In this document: piece by piece, positions 47,201-59,945 of the stretch
How the letters are laid out: each line of letters begins with the position of its first letter
Numbering within the stretch: the first letter of the stretch is position 1
Origin: Thuidium tamariscinum
Taxonomy: Eukaryota > Streptophyta > Bryopsida > Hypnales > Thuidiaceae
Direction of reading: 5' to 3'
Assembly: GCA_947034885.2 (NCBI GenBank)
Contig: OX344749.2
Span: 11,051,501-11,115,500, forward strand
DNA length: 64,000 nucleotides
Notes under the pieces: generated by a model
What the model saw: the letters and a program-made list of their open reading frames with translations, nothing else
The model's database searches: none
Told to the model about the DNA's origin: nothing
Translations under genes and position numbers: made by a program

Positions 47201-50200
47201 AAGTTGTCGGGGCATTGGATCTGTGCTGCAGCAACAACAAAAAGGGTCTCATCAAGCAGTGAATCAACAGCAATCGAATAACTCTTCTCAAACGCCTCCA
47301 TCAGGAAGTTCTAGTCAAGCGACTACTGCTGCTGGCCCAAACACTCAGGCGGCAACCTCTGTGCATGTTCTTGAGTCCCAAGGTGCACAAGCAGGGACTG
47401 AGCAGACTCCTGCTGTGTCATCCGGTACGACTGTGCAGGCTCAATCTCTACAACAGCAGCAACAGCAAGTTCAGCAGCAGCAGGTGCATAGCGGTTCACT
47501 AATATGTTGGCGTTGGATGGCTTTGTTCCGAATGATAGTGTCAATTTGAAGGATCTCATTCAGTGCATGAGCTCCATAGGCATTAGTAGGTATGCTACCA
47601 CCATCTGCGAAGATGATTGGAAGGTGGTCTTGGAATACTGAAGTGTGTCTCGTGCGTGAGAATCAGGGACAGATTTCAAGTCTTGCAGGGATTGGCCTGA
47701 CAGGGCCACAGCAGTCTAAAATAGAAGCTCAACCCCAAGGGTCATCTCAGTCTGGTCCAACGAAGGTTGCCGCCTTATCTCAATCTGCGACCTCGGTGAG
47801 ACAAAATCAAGGGGGAGATGCGTCAAGTCAAGGAGTATCAAGTCTTTCACCACCCATTCTACAGCAAGTAAAGAACGAGGTGGACAAGGCAGTGGGGCCA
47901 GCCCAGGCAGGAAGGCCTCTCCCAGTGCCAGCGGCAAGTCCTTTTGGTAGTTTCCAAGCTCGACCTTCAACACCTCACACTGCTGGTGTTCAAGTGCATT
48001 CAGGGCTCTCTGCACAGGTATGGGATGATCGTGCCTGATAATGTGAGTGTGATGGCTTCTATTCTGTTATGTGTTGGATTTGATGGTGTGGACTGTTCCT
48101 AGGACATCATTGGCGGCGTTACGTTCGGTGGGCCTGATAAATTGTCCCGGTACTGAGAACTCTGTGCTAGGATTGTGTATTCTTTGATTCCATGTATCAC
48201 AGATTGTAAAGTGACGACTGGGTGTCGTTGCGAGACTCTTCTGACGGACAAGCAGCTGCTATCTGCAGGTTCCAAAGGTGCCTGCTCCGTTGCAGTTCAG
48301 TGGGTCAGCACAGGGTGGTCAGGTGCGGCCTGGATTCTCACCAGCAATGTCTGATTCTAGTCAGCAGGCAGATCAGAAACCCATGACGAAGTATGCAAAA
48401 CAAAAGCTGAAGAAGGAACAGAAAAAAGCTGAGGAAGAAAGAATGAAGAAAATTCAAGAAGATGAAAGATTGAGGAGACAGCAGCAAGGAAGTGCTAGCG
48501 TTGTACACACTCATGCTCAAACACCGAGTCAAGTAGCACAATCTCTGTCGATGCCGGTGGCAGCACCGCAGCCACACCCGAAGCTGCTCGAGAGCAAGCA
48601 GCAGGGAGTGCAGACTGTTCCTGCGATCAAGCAGGAGCCACAAGTGGAGCAGCATCCAGGGGTCGCTTCACAGAGAGTTCCAGTTACTACCACACAATTG
48701 GGTCAGGTAGTATCGCATTGACGCTTAATTATTCTACCGTAGTTATATGTACATTTACTTAGTACTTTCAGCTGATGCGCAGTTTTTACATCCTGGTCTA
48801 ACTTCTTTTACTCTTACTTTTTTCTTTTAATTTTACTTCATTTCTCATGTACACCTTGTTTGCATTGTGTACAGCGTCCCATCTTGTGTCCTGCTTAGGA
48901 TTTCGAGTCATGGGATTGTTTAGATTGGAATTGTTTGTAATAATTTGTCGATTCGTTTAGCTTTTGGCTTCGCGTCTAATCGTCCTTTGCTTTCAGGTGA
49001 GCATTAAAGCTCCTGGCCAAGTGGAACTTCCGGAGGTATCAGGGCATCAGGCAACTGCGACAGTGGCGAAAGACCCCAGTGTAGCCGCTGCAGGTGTCGA
49101 GAAGAGCCAAGCGACCAGTGCACTAGCATCGAGTCCAATATCTCGGTATCCAGGTCTGCCTGGCTTTCCGAATCCTTCGCATCCAGGTGCGGGCTTAGGC
49201 ACAGCGACCGGGAGTAATACGCCCCAGGCAGGTGGCCCCGTCAGACAGGTACTTTGTATTGATCACGTTCACTTGCCAAGGGATGAAAATGTGTTATAGT
49301 GAAAGCCGGAGCTTGTCAGTTTTTTTTATCTTGCCTCTTCGGTCATAATTGCTCGCATTTGAATGCACTTCGGTTTCTCTAGCCACTTTACCAATACTTT
49401 TTTTTATCAAGCGCTGAGAGCAAGGACGTGGATTGACTGGGTGAGTGCTGCTGACGATGTGCAGGGACCACCATACGTTCTTGCGTCTGAGTCACGAAGT
49501 CCTGCAATGAATTTTAGTACAGGAACGACATCAATTACCAAGGATGCAACAAGTAGTGGAGGTGGAGTTCCTGCTGCTGCTGGAGCCCAGATACTGAGTG
49601 TTGGTGTGAAAACGCCTCTTAAGAAACCAGCTGTTGCTGTGGGTCAGAAAAAGCCAGGCGAAGCCATGCCTGCGGCTGCCCAACCGGCCAGGTAACAAAC
49701 TGTCTGTTTGGCAAGTGTTTTTTTCTTTCTTATAGACAGAGTCGAAGTGATGTGGAAACTTTAATGTGTATTCAACAGCGGGTTTGTCTCTGCTGTATTT
49801 AATACCTTCGTAGTGGATATGAAGCGGGTGTTAGCTTTGGACCTGCTTTGATGTTGATGTGGGTACAGAGACCTTTTGGATCAGAATGGATGATCTTAGG
49901 GGCGGAGTCGCTAATTTTTCCACCTGCCTTCGTTAGATGCATTAAATGGGCTTGCTTTTTCTGTGCTACTTGGTGCTGTGTTTGATAATTGTACTCTTTG
50001 GTTATTCTCTTAATTATTTAATTTTCGGCACTGTCCAAATGAATATAAGGTGATAGTCATAAATAGAGGAGTTTGCATCAGTCGGGACTCGTGTGGTATG
50101 GTTTGTCTTGAAAATAGAATTGGCCATCACCTGGGTTTCGGAGGGTGGTTTCAGTCCTCAACTGCAAGGGAACTATCTCATGAGTAATGGCTAAAAATGT

Positions 50201-53200
50201 ACGACTTCTGTTATATTTTTCAAAGGTGAACTACCTCTTTGAAGCAAAAAGGGTAGGGGCCGCAATTCAAGGACTCAAATGGATAAATCTACTAGAGTTA
50301 TGACTTTTAAACGAGAAATGAATTATCCTTAAATGGCCTCTCTGTCACTATCACCAGCTTAACCGTAAAGCTCCTAACTAATGTACGGTCGTCTTCACTA
50401 CAATTTTTGTGAATGGGGCCATTGGGCATATTGTGTGCTCTTTGGTGAGTCAGTGTATTGAGAACAGTTTTGCTGATATGTTGGGTGGTACCGCAGTAAG
50501 AAGCAGAAGACGCAAGGGACAGACGCTGACCAGAGCATCGACGCGCTGAACGATGTGACGGCTGTCAGTGGAGTCAATTTAAGGGTACGTGTGGAACCCT
50601 AACTCGATGAGCTCCTCCTGATGGGATTTGGAGGGATTGACGTTTCCGAATGTTTGACAGTTTCTTCATTCTGAGTTTTTCCCACTGCTCGAGTGGTGCA
50701 GTGTTGACGAGTTAGTGTAGATTTGCAGAACTAGGTGAGATGGTGTTTGACGTGTTTTTTTTCTTGCTTAATGCTGTTTTATTGCCTGCATGATACTGCT
50801 GGTCGTTTGGTTAGCGTCGGGGTTGCGAATGGCGTGCGTTGACATCTAGTGTTTACATTTCAGGAAGAGGAAGAGCAATTGCTGGCGGGTCCGAAGGAGG
50901 AAAGCCGAACGACAGAAGCAATGCGCAAATTTGTTCAGGAAGAGGAGGAGCGGTTGTTTCTGGAGAGGGGTCCATTACGTGCTAAAGCTCAGGCTGTTGG
51001 TACGCTCTTCCTTTTGGGACAAGAAGTTGACTTAGATGATGATTCTGGATTATCGCTTCATTTTTTGTTTGGGGGATAGAGAATTTGTGGATGGGCGTGT
51101 CTACACATGGGTACTTCTGTCATTCTGGAGGTGATGAAATCCTTCAAAACTGAAGGAGTGCGAAGATGCGGTAGGGTTATTATTTGGGGACTTTTCATGG
51201 TGTTCATCTTGAAATTAGTTGTGTGCAACCTGGCCATATGATGCTTTCGATCATCAATGTCAATTTGAGACCTAAAGATCTTAAAGTTGGTGTTGGGATC
51301 GGAATGGGAGCGATATCGGGTGTATTGAGTGAAGCAGTATTGTGTGGATTTGTATGCAACTTGTCATCCGGGAGATGTGATGTCTTATGTGGTTTTGTGC
51401 ACATGGTTGCAGCTGCGAAAGGTGGGTTGAGGAGCGTGAGTGAAGATGTGGAGAGATGTCTGTCCATGGTACGCACTCCTTGTGCATGTGGGATTACCTG
51501 TATCTGAACAATTTTTGAAGTATAGGGATTGAAAACAAATCCAATTTTAGAATGGTTGTCGACAATATTGAGAACTGTATGGTTTGAAAATGTGTGCATG
51601 GCACATGTGGGAGCTTATTTACCTAGAAACTGACGGTTTGGGTTTGCAGGCTGCTGAGGAGCGACTGAGGTCTATGCTGTATAAGTTGATAAAGTATTCA
51701 AAGCAGGTATATCTGATTTTTACAAATATATTTTATCCTGTTTGGGTATCTGTTGACGAATGACTCAAGCGGTATTTGGTTCAGCTAGGCTCTGGTAGGG
51801 ACTAAGCTGGTTTTAAACAGGGCTGTCATACCATATCTGAATGTGTGGAGAAGGATTAGTTAAATAATTTCTTTTATGTAAGGTTTGTGGATACGAAAAT
51901 GTGTTAAGTTCGGAACAAGGTAGACCGAGTATTGACGTTGAGAAAGTGATGATTTATGCAGCGTTGTGATGTGGAAAAAGATGCACATAGTGTATATGTA
52001 AATTACGACCCTAGGAGGCAAGTTTTGTTGATGAAGAGAAGGGCCAAGGAGGCCATGGAGAAGAAGCAAGCAGATGAGAATGAACGGTTGCGCAAACTAA
52101 ATGAGGTGAGCCAGGAATTGTTTTAGGAGTTTTAACTCCTCTGACATGGTGTTTGAAACTAGTTGGTGGTGTGGTTGTTCTTCTGAGACGAGTAGTTGCC
52201 AACGGTGAGTTCGTGGTTGTGGATGAGCTCACGCTTAGTGCGCTAATTTTAGGCTGTTTGGTCCTTAATGGCAATTTGTGTTGGAATGTTCTATGAGCTT
52301 TCATGTTTGCACAGGTACGGGTTGTATCCACTGGAGAGGGAGTTGTTCGTTAACAGTTGCATGTTGCTCTCAGAAGAAGGATAAAGGGGCTCTTACTGAT
52401 GGCGAAAATGAAGATTTGAGACTGAAGGCCCAGAAGGTAATGTCGAGACATGTTTGTTTGCTGTGGCCATTGTCAATTTTGCCAATTAAAAAAATGTGAA
52501 GTGATGGCTGGAGTAGGAAAAGTAAAAAATGCAGTGCTTGTTTCATGTGAAGAATTAAGTTGATTGTTGGTGGATAGACGGACTTGTTTGGTCTCTTTGG
52601 TGATTGATGTCGGGGGCTGGTTGTTTCTCAAAGGCTCAACAAGAGGAAGATGACAAAATGAGGGCAAAGGCAGCGAACGTGGCCGCAAGAGCTGCGGTTG
52701 GAGCAACCGATATGCTGTCAAAATGGCAAATGATGGCAGCTCAGGGGCTTGCGAAACGACAGGGTGGAGACACAGGTGGGCATTTGGCGTAGTTGAAAAC
52801 TTTTACTTCTTGCTTTGTTTAGTGTCAGTTGTGCTGAGGCTTGGTGCTTTGGGACGGACGACATTGTTTGATCGATGGAATGGTATCTTCACGGCTGATT
52901 TGTGTGGTTCTTGTGATGCAGCGACCGACTCTGCGAGGACAGGCAACGTGGACGAAACGACAGGCAGCCGGGAGCAAGAGCGGAGACAGGAGAATGGTGA
53001 AGCAGGAAAGGCTTCCGGATCTGGACGAATGGATACAGATGGCGATGCACCTCCTGGATCTGCAGTCGCTGGCAGACCACCAGGTACAGCTGGGTTCAGT
53101 GACACAGTTGTTTGGTTGATTTCTTTTCTAGCTCAGTTGTGCGTTTCAGTTCTGGTCCTTGATGTACTGGCCAGGCATATGTTTTGAGGCCCATATTACT

Positions 53201-53591
53201 GGCTTCTTTTTGAGGAATTCATTCTGGACAATGTCGGGGAGGGAAGTATGACCAGTGCTGCCTAGTTGTTGCTATTGTTGGTTGGTTCATCTTGTTATCA
53301 ACGCTGTATCGAGGCTGCTTCTTTCTGTTCTGTTGTGGAACTGTGCATTAATGAGAGCTGCAGGTCTAACATGGAAGTACTTTGGTACGAATTGCAGGGC
53401 CTGGACCAGGGGCAGGAAGGAGCAGCGGTGTCCGGAGGATAGGAGCAGCACAAGGAGGAAGGCTACCCCGTTCAATAGCGATGAAGGATGTCATAGCCCT
53501 CCTGGAGAGGGAGCCACAGATGTCGAAATCATCATTTCTGTATAGGCTATATGAACGGGACCGCAAAGCTGAGAACTCGAGAAGAATTTAG
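44283..53591 (+). CDS. TAF4: TFIID subunit TAF4, 18 coding exons, 1,072 aa
   Basis: Exons: 44283-44321, 45815-46016, 46207-46532, 46800-46895, 47232-47483, 47673-48017, 48269-48706, 48997-49248, 49465-49691, 50497-50584, 50864-50999, 51413-51468, 51650-51706, 51962-52105, 52374-52436, 52634-52775, 52922-53083, 53398-53591. Phases close exactly (3,219 nt). The N-terminus [13 protein letters not shown] is the plant TAF4 start. The RST protein-interaction domain (about 149-221) spans exons 3-4 ([14 protein letters not shown] … [14 protein letters not shown]). Gln-rich and Lys/Glu-rich linkers follow. The conserved C-terminal histone-fold region that pairs with TAF12 begins near 726 ([16 protein letters not shown]), and the end has [14 protein letters not shown]. 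It nucleates TFIID at core promoters in the nucleus. Intron 3 uses a GC donor. The exon 5/6 junction is the least certain. Confidence 0.95.
44387..44930 (+). repeat. Diverged tandem duplication in TAF4 intron 1
   Basis: Two units offset by 325 bases (about 44,389 and 44,714) share CCTCCGCTTTTTCCCCATTC, then matching 'GATTGAGTRCATT', 'GGAGGCG', 'GTGCGGTRCGCTC' and 'GGATTTCGTT' blocks. They are well diverged, so the duplication is old. Open frames here come from GC-rich composition. Confidence 0.8.
46533..46799 (+). other. GC-AG intron 3 of TAF4, 267 bp, frame-preserving
   Basis: The upstream exon ends AAG, followed by GCAAGT, a strong GC-type donor; the acceptor is GGCAG before CAAAATGAT. The phase is 0, the length is 89 codons and no stop codon lies in frame, so retention would insert 89 residues into the RST domain. 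Confidence 0.85.
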
Positions 53592-56500
53592 ATCGAAGTT
53601 GTTTTTTCGTTATGTATTGGTCCACTGGTAGAGATTGTTGGGACTATTGTGAGTTTCTGGCAATCAAGTAGATTCTAGGCGTTCAGGGATGGTTGCTGTA
53701 CATTCTTTCATTCTTTCATCCTTGTTTCGGCAAGTAGTTTTGATCCAGGCTCTACCTGTGAGAACTCTGAACGAACGAAAATGGTGATTGCTGGGCAGGA
53801 GTTCACCTGGCTCAACTCAATGTAAGAATATTTTTGCCATCATTTTACCATATCTCACTTAAGTCTCCGCATTATTCAAAGTTGTTTTGCTTCCATTCAC
53901 ACGGCTTTTACATTAATTGCTTTCGTGGAGTCTTTGCCCTAATTTCTTCGACAAATCCAGTGCTTAAGTTGACCAATCCTAAAATGTACTCGTTTCCTGA
54001 GGGTATGGGTAAAAAATTTAGATTAATGAGTAGTAGATGCCTAAATCCTTAAATGCCAATGAGGATGTTTTTTGTCTGGTACATTTTCTTCTGGACATAA
54101 GTGTGAATATTCACTGTCTTTGGGATTTTGTCGTCAAAAGGGATTTGTTGTCAAAGGGTTTGACTTCCAATGAATGTTTTTGCAAATTTTTAAGCCCATG
54201 ATTCACATAGTAAGTAAAGGGATGACTCCCATGGTCGCTAGCTATCCTTCAAGGGTTTTAATTAAAAGTGAAGCATAGTTAGCACAAGATGTTTTCAAAG
54301 TTGAATAAAGTGTTCCATAAAATTAAAATAATATTAGAATCTTGTTATTTAAGTTTAATTTGATGAACATGGAATAATGAATACGAAGTACACTCACAGA
54401 AAGTTATAAGTAATATTATGCAACATTCAAAGCAAGATTAGCTCCATTAATAGCTCCATTAATCCATTTAAAGACCTTGCAAAGTTCTACTAGCAATTAC
54501 CTCCAAAAGCTTGTGTTACTTTTGGTAAAGATCATGTTCAAGAGTATCTGACCCATTTCCAACCACTTAAGCAATTCTGCATATTTCAAGTGCAAATTTT
54601 TTGGATGTAAAATTTTTCCCATATAGAGAAATAGAGTTTAAAAGGACTATATATTTTTTCAGAATTTTATCACATAAAATGTAATTACTATGAATTTTTT
54701 ACTCAAAGATTCTCTATGACTTGTAATAGTGATATAGACCTTTCTATTTCTAACCGTAGGCTGATTGCAAAATCTAACAAGGGCTGATTGCATTTATAAG
54801 AGCCTTACAACCAATTATAAATGTGCCACAACTACTCCGGGCTTTGTGCCACAACTTTACAGAAAGAGAAGAGTCTATAGATTGGAAATAGATAGCCTCT
54901 AAAAGTTTGTATAGTTTGCGCAACTTGTAATAAACCCTTTTCCTTTTGAGATTTGGCATATATTGATATTTAACGAATTTTATACAATACACAATTGTCA
55001 AAAAAGAACCTTGGTTAATTGTAGAAATGTCATTCCACAATGGCAACTTTGCTAACCTTGTTTGATTCACTGGGAAGAAAAAAAATCTTCTAACTTCAAG
55101 CACTACAATTTTACATCTATGTGAAGCCCAAGTTTTTGAATATTTTTGCATATGCTACATTAGAAACTTCAAAGCATGCGAATATGGTGCCACGATGGTG
55201 CATTCAAATGCAATTAAGTTAATTTGGTGCCAACCTCCATACCAACCCATCATGGATAAAATGACACTAACTGTATTGCTAAGAATGTGAGTGACCTTTA
55301 ATGTCAAAATGGCACCAAAACAATCTATCCTATATTTTTTGATGTAATTGTTTATCTTTGATATTTCACCTTGTACATTTAAAAAAAAATCATCAATGCA
55401 ATAAATATCATCAAAAGATTGGCTAGTATATTGCTAGTCTATTTGACATTTTTTGTCTCAGTAGATGCTTCAGTGTGACAAAGACCCCATATTTTTCTAT
55501 ATGTTTCCATAATGGTTACATATTCTTTTGTATGGTTGAAGTTAAAAACAAAAATTTATTGTCAAAATTGATTAATTCACCAATAAATGTATTAGTTTAA
55601 TGGGTTTTTAAAAAAACATCCCTTAGCTTTAGGAGGTATGGTAGAGGGACCGATAATTGATAAAATAAGCACATGTAGACATGATCTAAGGTAGTGTAAG
55701 GCTTAGAAAATATTTTCAAAGGTGCATTGATAGAAATGATGGCCAGGGATTGCAAAAAAATTAGTAATTTTATCTCTTGAATTGAAATTACTATGAATTT
55801 TGAAAGGCAAAAGTTCAACTTGGCCGTTGACTAATACCTAGAGTCATCCAATTCCAATCATTCAAGAACTACTTTTTCACTCATTGATTCCTACTTTCTT
55901 ACTCACTTATGTATCATAAATGTATCCTATTGATTGCAAATGGGGTGTCGGTTAGGAATGGATCCCTTTACTACAAAAGTACTAATTTGTAACATGTTGA
56001 CAATAGTTTTTTTTAATTAATATAATTTTTACTATTACTGAATAATTCATAATTTTATAGATGATTTTGAAATAATTGATAGTCTTATAATTATAGTTTG
56101 ACACTATCAATAAAATTATTAAAACATTAAATTTTGCAACTTCACTTCTATTTTGTCACTTTCATTTGCTAATCTATGTAGCCTCATCCATATATTAATG
56201 CTATGCAAGTAATAAGGAAATTTAAAATCATGATTACACTAGTGATTTAGGATTTAAAGTTTATAAAGTATTTTAAGTGTGCATATTAAGTGATTTATAC
56301 TAGGATAAAAAAATTAGAATTATCATCTTTGAATTTTGAAAAGTAGTTATCAATAGAAAAATATCTTGTAGTCTAAATTAGAATAACACTTAAGTTCTAA
56401 CCTATACCATTAGCTATAGATGAAAAGTTTGTTTGAAATCCTACATAGCCAAATCCTATAACAAATATTGTCTTCTCAACTTCTAAAAGCATATTTCTTT

Positions 56501-57671
56501 TCAAGCTCTTTAAGGGAGGTCAAATAGAAGTCCAATTGACCATTGCACTTGAAATCATATAAAATCTTCCTATATTTTATCTAGGGTTTAGACAAAGACC
56601 ATACAAATTAAGTGCACCAATTTGCATTCCAATGTTGACTACAACCTATTTTCATAGCTTTTAGTTTACCATCCAAGTCACAAACCAAAAAATCACTCAC
56701 CTACTTAAATTCCAATATGGACAATATAATACATGGCTTCTATAAGAAAATACCACTATTGGCCCATATATATAATGTCCTTCAAAAAAAATTTGTTGCA
56801 CAAGTTAACTTTTTTATTAAATTTGCACATGGCAACATGTGTTGCTTTACTACATCAAACCTCGCATTAAATCCCTTTGCATCCAATGACAAAACAAAAT
56901 AATAGAAGAATCAAATTTAAAAACTACTCTTTTCATACAAACTCAAGATGCTCCTCCTTCCTTACAAGTGCTAGAAATTTACACCACAATCAACAAGAAC
57001 AAATGGTCCTCCATTGGCTACTTCCATATACACAACCAAATACTACCAATTGCTCATGCAAAAAAAAATTATTACCAAAAACTAAGCACAATACCCACCA
57101 CTTCTTCAAAAAATCAAAATCAAAATTTATTGAATTCATTTATTGTAATGGCTATTTCTTACAAGACTCTCTAAAATCAACAAATATCAACTATGTATAT
57201 GTTCAAGACATCAATGCTTAATCCCTAAACAATGGACAAATCACCATGGAGAGCAGTGGGTTGTGAACAGTGTGTTATTCAACGCAGACTGCGTGAGAAA
57301 GCATGGACTGTAAACAATATGAGAGAATATGAAAAAGATGTCAAATGTAGCCATAGTCAATGTAAAAGTTTGCCCACATTTCAAACTTTGAGTTGGGCAC
57401 CGTAAGCTACATATTGTGTTGAGAGAACCTTGACCTCTCTAAAATATAAGTTTAGTAATGCAGTGCACAATCATGAGCCTACTATCCAATTTTTGGGATG
57501 AAAAAATATTTTTTTCTGTTCTACTCAGAGTGCTTAGAAGTCATTCATCAACCAAAAAACAGCACCCGCATCGTTTAACGGTTAAGGTTGGAATTTATGA
57601 CCCATAACAATGATTATAGCTAATGCAAGTAGCACCACCTATAGTCTACCCATTTTAAAAATATGAGTTAA
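53592..57671. other. 3' flank of TAF4, then AT-rich spacer
   Basis: The first few hundred bases probably hold the 3' UTR. About 54,090-54,250 is an arm of the foldback family (GACTTCCAATGAATG…). The remaining sequence is AT-rich without a recognisable gene. Confidence 0.45.
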
Positions 57672-58615
57672 CCCCTAAACGCCCAAACTGCGTTTTTTGG
57701 CAACATAGCAATTTTGGGCAGCTCACTACGAATAGAGTTTTTATTTTTATTTTTTGAAATTTTCACACAATGTGTGCCCAAGGAATAGCTTTAAGGCCCA
57801 ACAATTTTCATAACTTTTGACAACATGAATAAAAAGTTATTGCATGATATGTGATTTCTTTTGCTCGGCGGGCAGCCCGGGCAGCAGAAAAAACTTCTTC
57901 AAAAATCACTTTTTTTTAAATTTGAAATTTGAAATTTGTTCTTTAGATTTTTATCTACTTGGAAAGCTTTTAATTATTACATTTTGATTTGTGAAATGAA
58001 AGTTATAGGAGTTTTAGTTTGAAGGTAGTTTGTGGGAAGTTATGGAATCTCTACTCCAAAATAAACTTTGAAGTCCATTATTTTACTCAATTTTTAATAT
58101 TTTTGAAAAAAAATAAACACATTAGGTGAAGATTGTCTATTACAACATTACAACCATTGGGATTGGAAATTTTCAATTTCAAAAATTAATTATTACTATT
58201 TTAATATTTTGATTCATTTTCTACCTCTTTCTACTTACTAATTTTTTTCTACATGTTGTACAAATCCAAATGATTTGAAATTTTTTAGGCATGTAGCTAA
58301 CTTGACTAAAAGACTGAGTCAAAAGAGTAACAACCATTTTGGACTTTTTTTCATACAAAAGTGAGCTACTGAAGTGCAGCTGCCCGGATTTTCGCAGGGA
58401 CAAAAAAAGCATTTTTGACAATTCAAACACTATTATCTTGCAATCTATACGGTGGAAATTTCTGAAATTTTTTCCACATATTCTCAAACTAGTTTACTAT
58501 AAGATCCTATGGTTACATTTGTCTTAAGATGTTTTTAAAAAAAGATTTTGGTGTTGTACTAGAAGTGGCAGTTTTGGAGTGTTTTTGGCAAAACATAGTC
58601 AAAGACATTTAGGGG
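57672..58615. mobile_element. TTAA-flanked element 2, 944 bp, CCCC termini
   Basis: Starts CCCCTAAACG and ends CATTTAGGGG, giving inverted ends CCCCTAAAYG, with TTAA directly on both sides (57668-57671 and 58616-58619). Its size is close to element 1 (972 bp), but the interiors do not obviously align. There is an internal inverted pair around GCCCGGGCAGC (57,886) and AGCTGCCCGG (58,378). No ORF of note. Confidence 0.6.
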
Positions 58616-58828
58616 TTAAAAAACAAAATTTCCAAAACAAACATCAAAAATACACTATGCAATATCAACAACACTGACATCACATATGACATATACATTC
58701 TTCTACTACAAATTATGAGAAATTTTTCTTATTATTCTACAAGGTGGAAAATTTATAGTTTCACACCTCAAATATTGAAGCAAATGTCACAAGTAAGATA
58801 AGCACTACACGTAATTGTTACTTGCTAA

Positions 58829-59236
58829 GAGCATCCCCACACCTGGCTCGAGCAAATGGTCCGGCTAGTGACCACTTGCCGAGCCATTAAGGAAGCCCAA
58901 GCCCGGCTAAAAAATTTGCCCCACCCCAACATGGCCAACGAGGCGGGGAAGCAAGCTATTTCGAACTTTGAGGTGCCACCTAAGGAGATTCCGACATGAA
59001 AAAGACTTTTTCTAATCCCAAGTGCATCAGAAGTTGGAAAAAAGGCAAAAAAAAAAGAGCATGTTGGGTTGACTCTCGATTTGGTGATGGCTCGCCATTT
59101 GGCCGAGCCATCACCAAATTTGGCCAGGCCTGGCCTTATTTTTTCCTTCCCTGTGCGTGCCGTGGGGTAATTCGCACGGTTGGGCCTGGCCACTTGCCCA
59201 GTTTGCGTCTTCTTTTGTGTAGGCGTGGAGATGCTC
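58829..59236. mobile_element. Tourist/Harbinger-like MITE, 408 bp
   Basis: Starts GAGCATCCCCACACC and ends GGCGTGGAGATGCTC, flanked by TAA on both sides (58826-58828 and 59237-59239). The 3-bp TWA duplication with GAGCATC-type ends fits PIF/Harbinger MITEs. The interior has several GGCTCG/CGAGCC and TGGCCAGG words in inverted arrangement. Confidence 0.75.
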
Positions 59237-59265
59237 TAACAAGATTGTTCTAATCAAATTCGTGC

Positions 59266-59492
59266 GACGTTAAATTGGTCCCACAAAGTCCCACAAGAGA
59301 AACGCTGAAATTTTTTATTTTTTGCATAATTTTATTTTTTCGAATTCCGAATTCATATTTGGCATCAGAGACCCCGAATGAGCTTGTAGAGGTCCAAACA
59401 ACCAACAAAAACATAAACCCCAAACCTCAATCAACCCCTAGTAAAATGAGTTTTATCCCTCTGGAGCCAGTTCGTAGGACCGATTTAACGTC
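59266..59492. mobile_element. MITE with ~24 bp TIRs, copy 2 (related to 21549-21821)
   Basis: Left end GACGTTAAATTGGTCCCAC; right end, reverse complement, GACGTTAAATCGGTCCTAC. The interior block 'GCTGAAATTTTTTATTTTTTG' and 'GAATTCATATTTGG' is shared with copy 1. It sits 30 bases after the Harbinger-like MITE. Confidence 0.72.
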
Positions 59493-59945
59493 TTGCATCA
59501 AATTCTTGCCTAAAATGTAAGCCTTTTGAATCAATTCCTTATTGCGCGCAATTATGAGGCCTTGCAGGAAGTCAGAAACGCCATCCTTTGACATACCGAA
59601 AGTCCGTAACGTTGGTGACTCCAGTCAACAACTTCCTCGTGGATTCTCCAAATCACCATCGTCGTCAACAGCGGCGGAGCCATCCATTCCTACAATCCAT
59701 TCCTTCACTCCGACAGCATCCGAGATTTTCACTGTAGCATGAGCAATTAGCATCATGACGATGGGCACAGATCATCATTGAGCAATTCTGTTTTCACAAA
59801 TCACAGTTCGGACACGTGATTGCTCTCCAGTGGGAATGGCGGTGGCCGATGCTCGTGGTGCGGTAGCTTTCGGCTTCGACCGTCGGGCTTGAGTGTGGAC
59901 TGCGAGGGTTCGACTGCTAGGAGGAGTGGAGAGAGAGCGAGAGCT

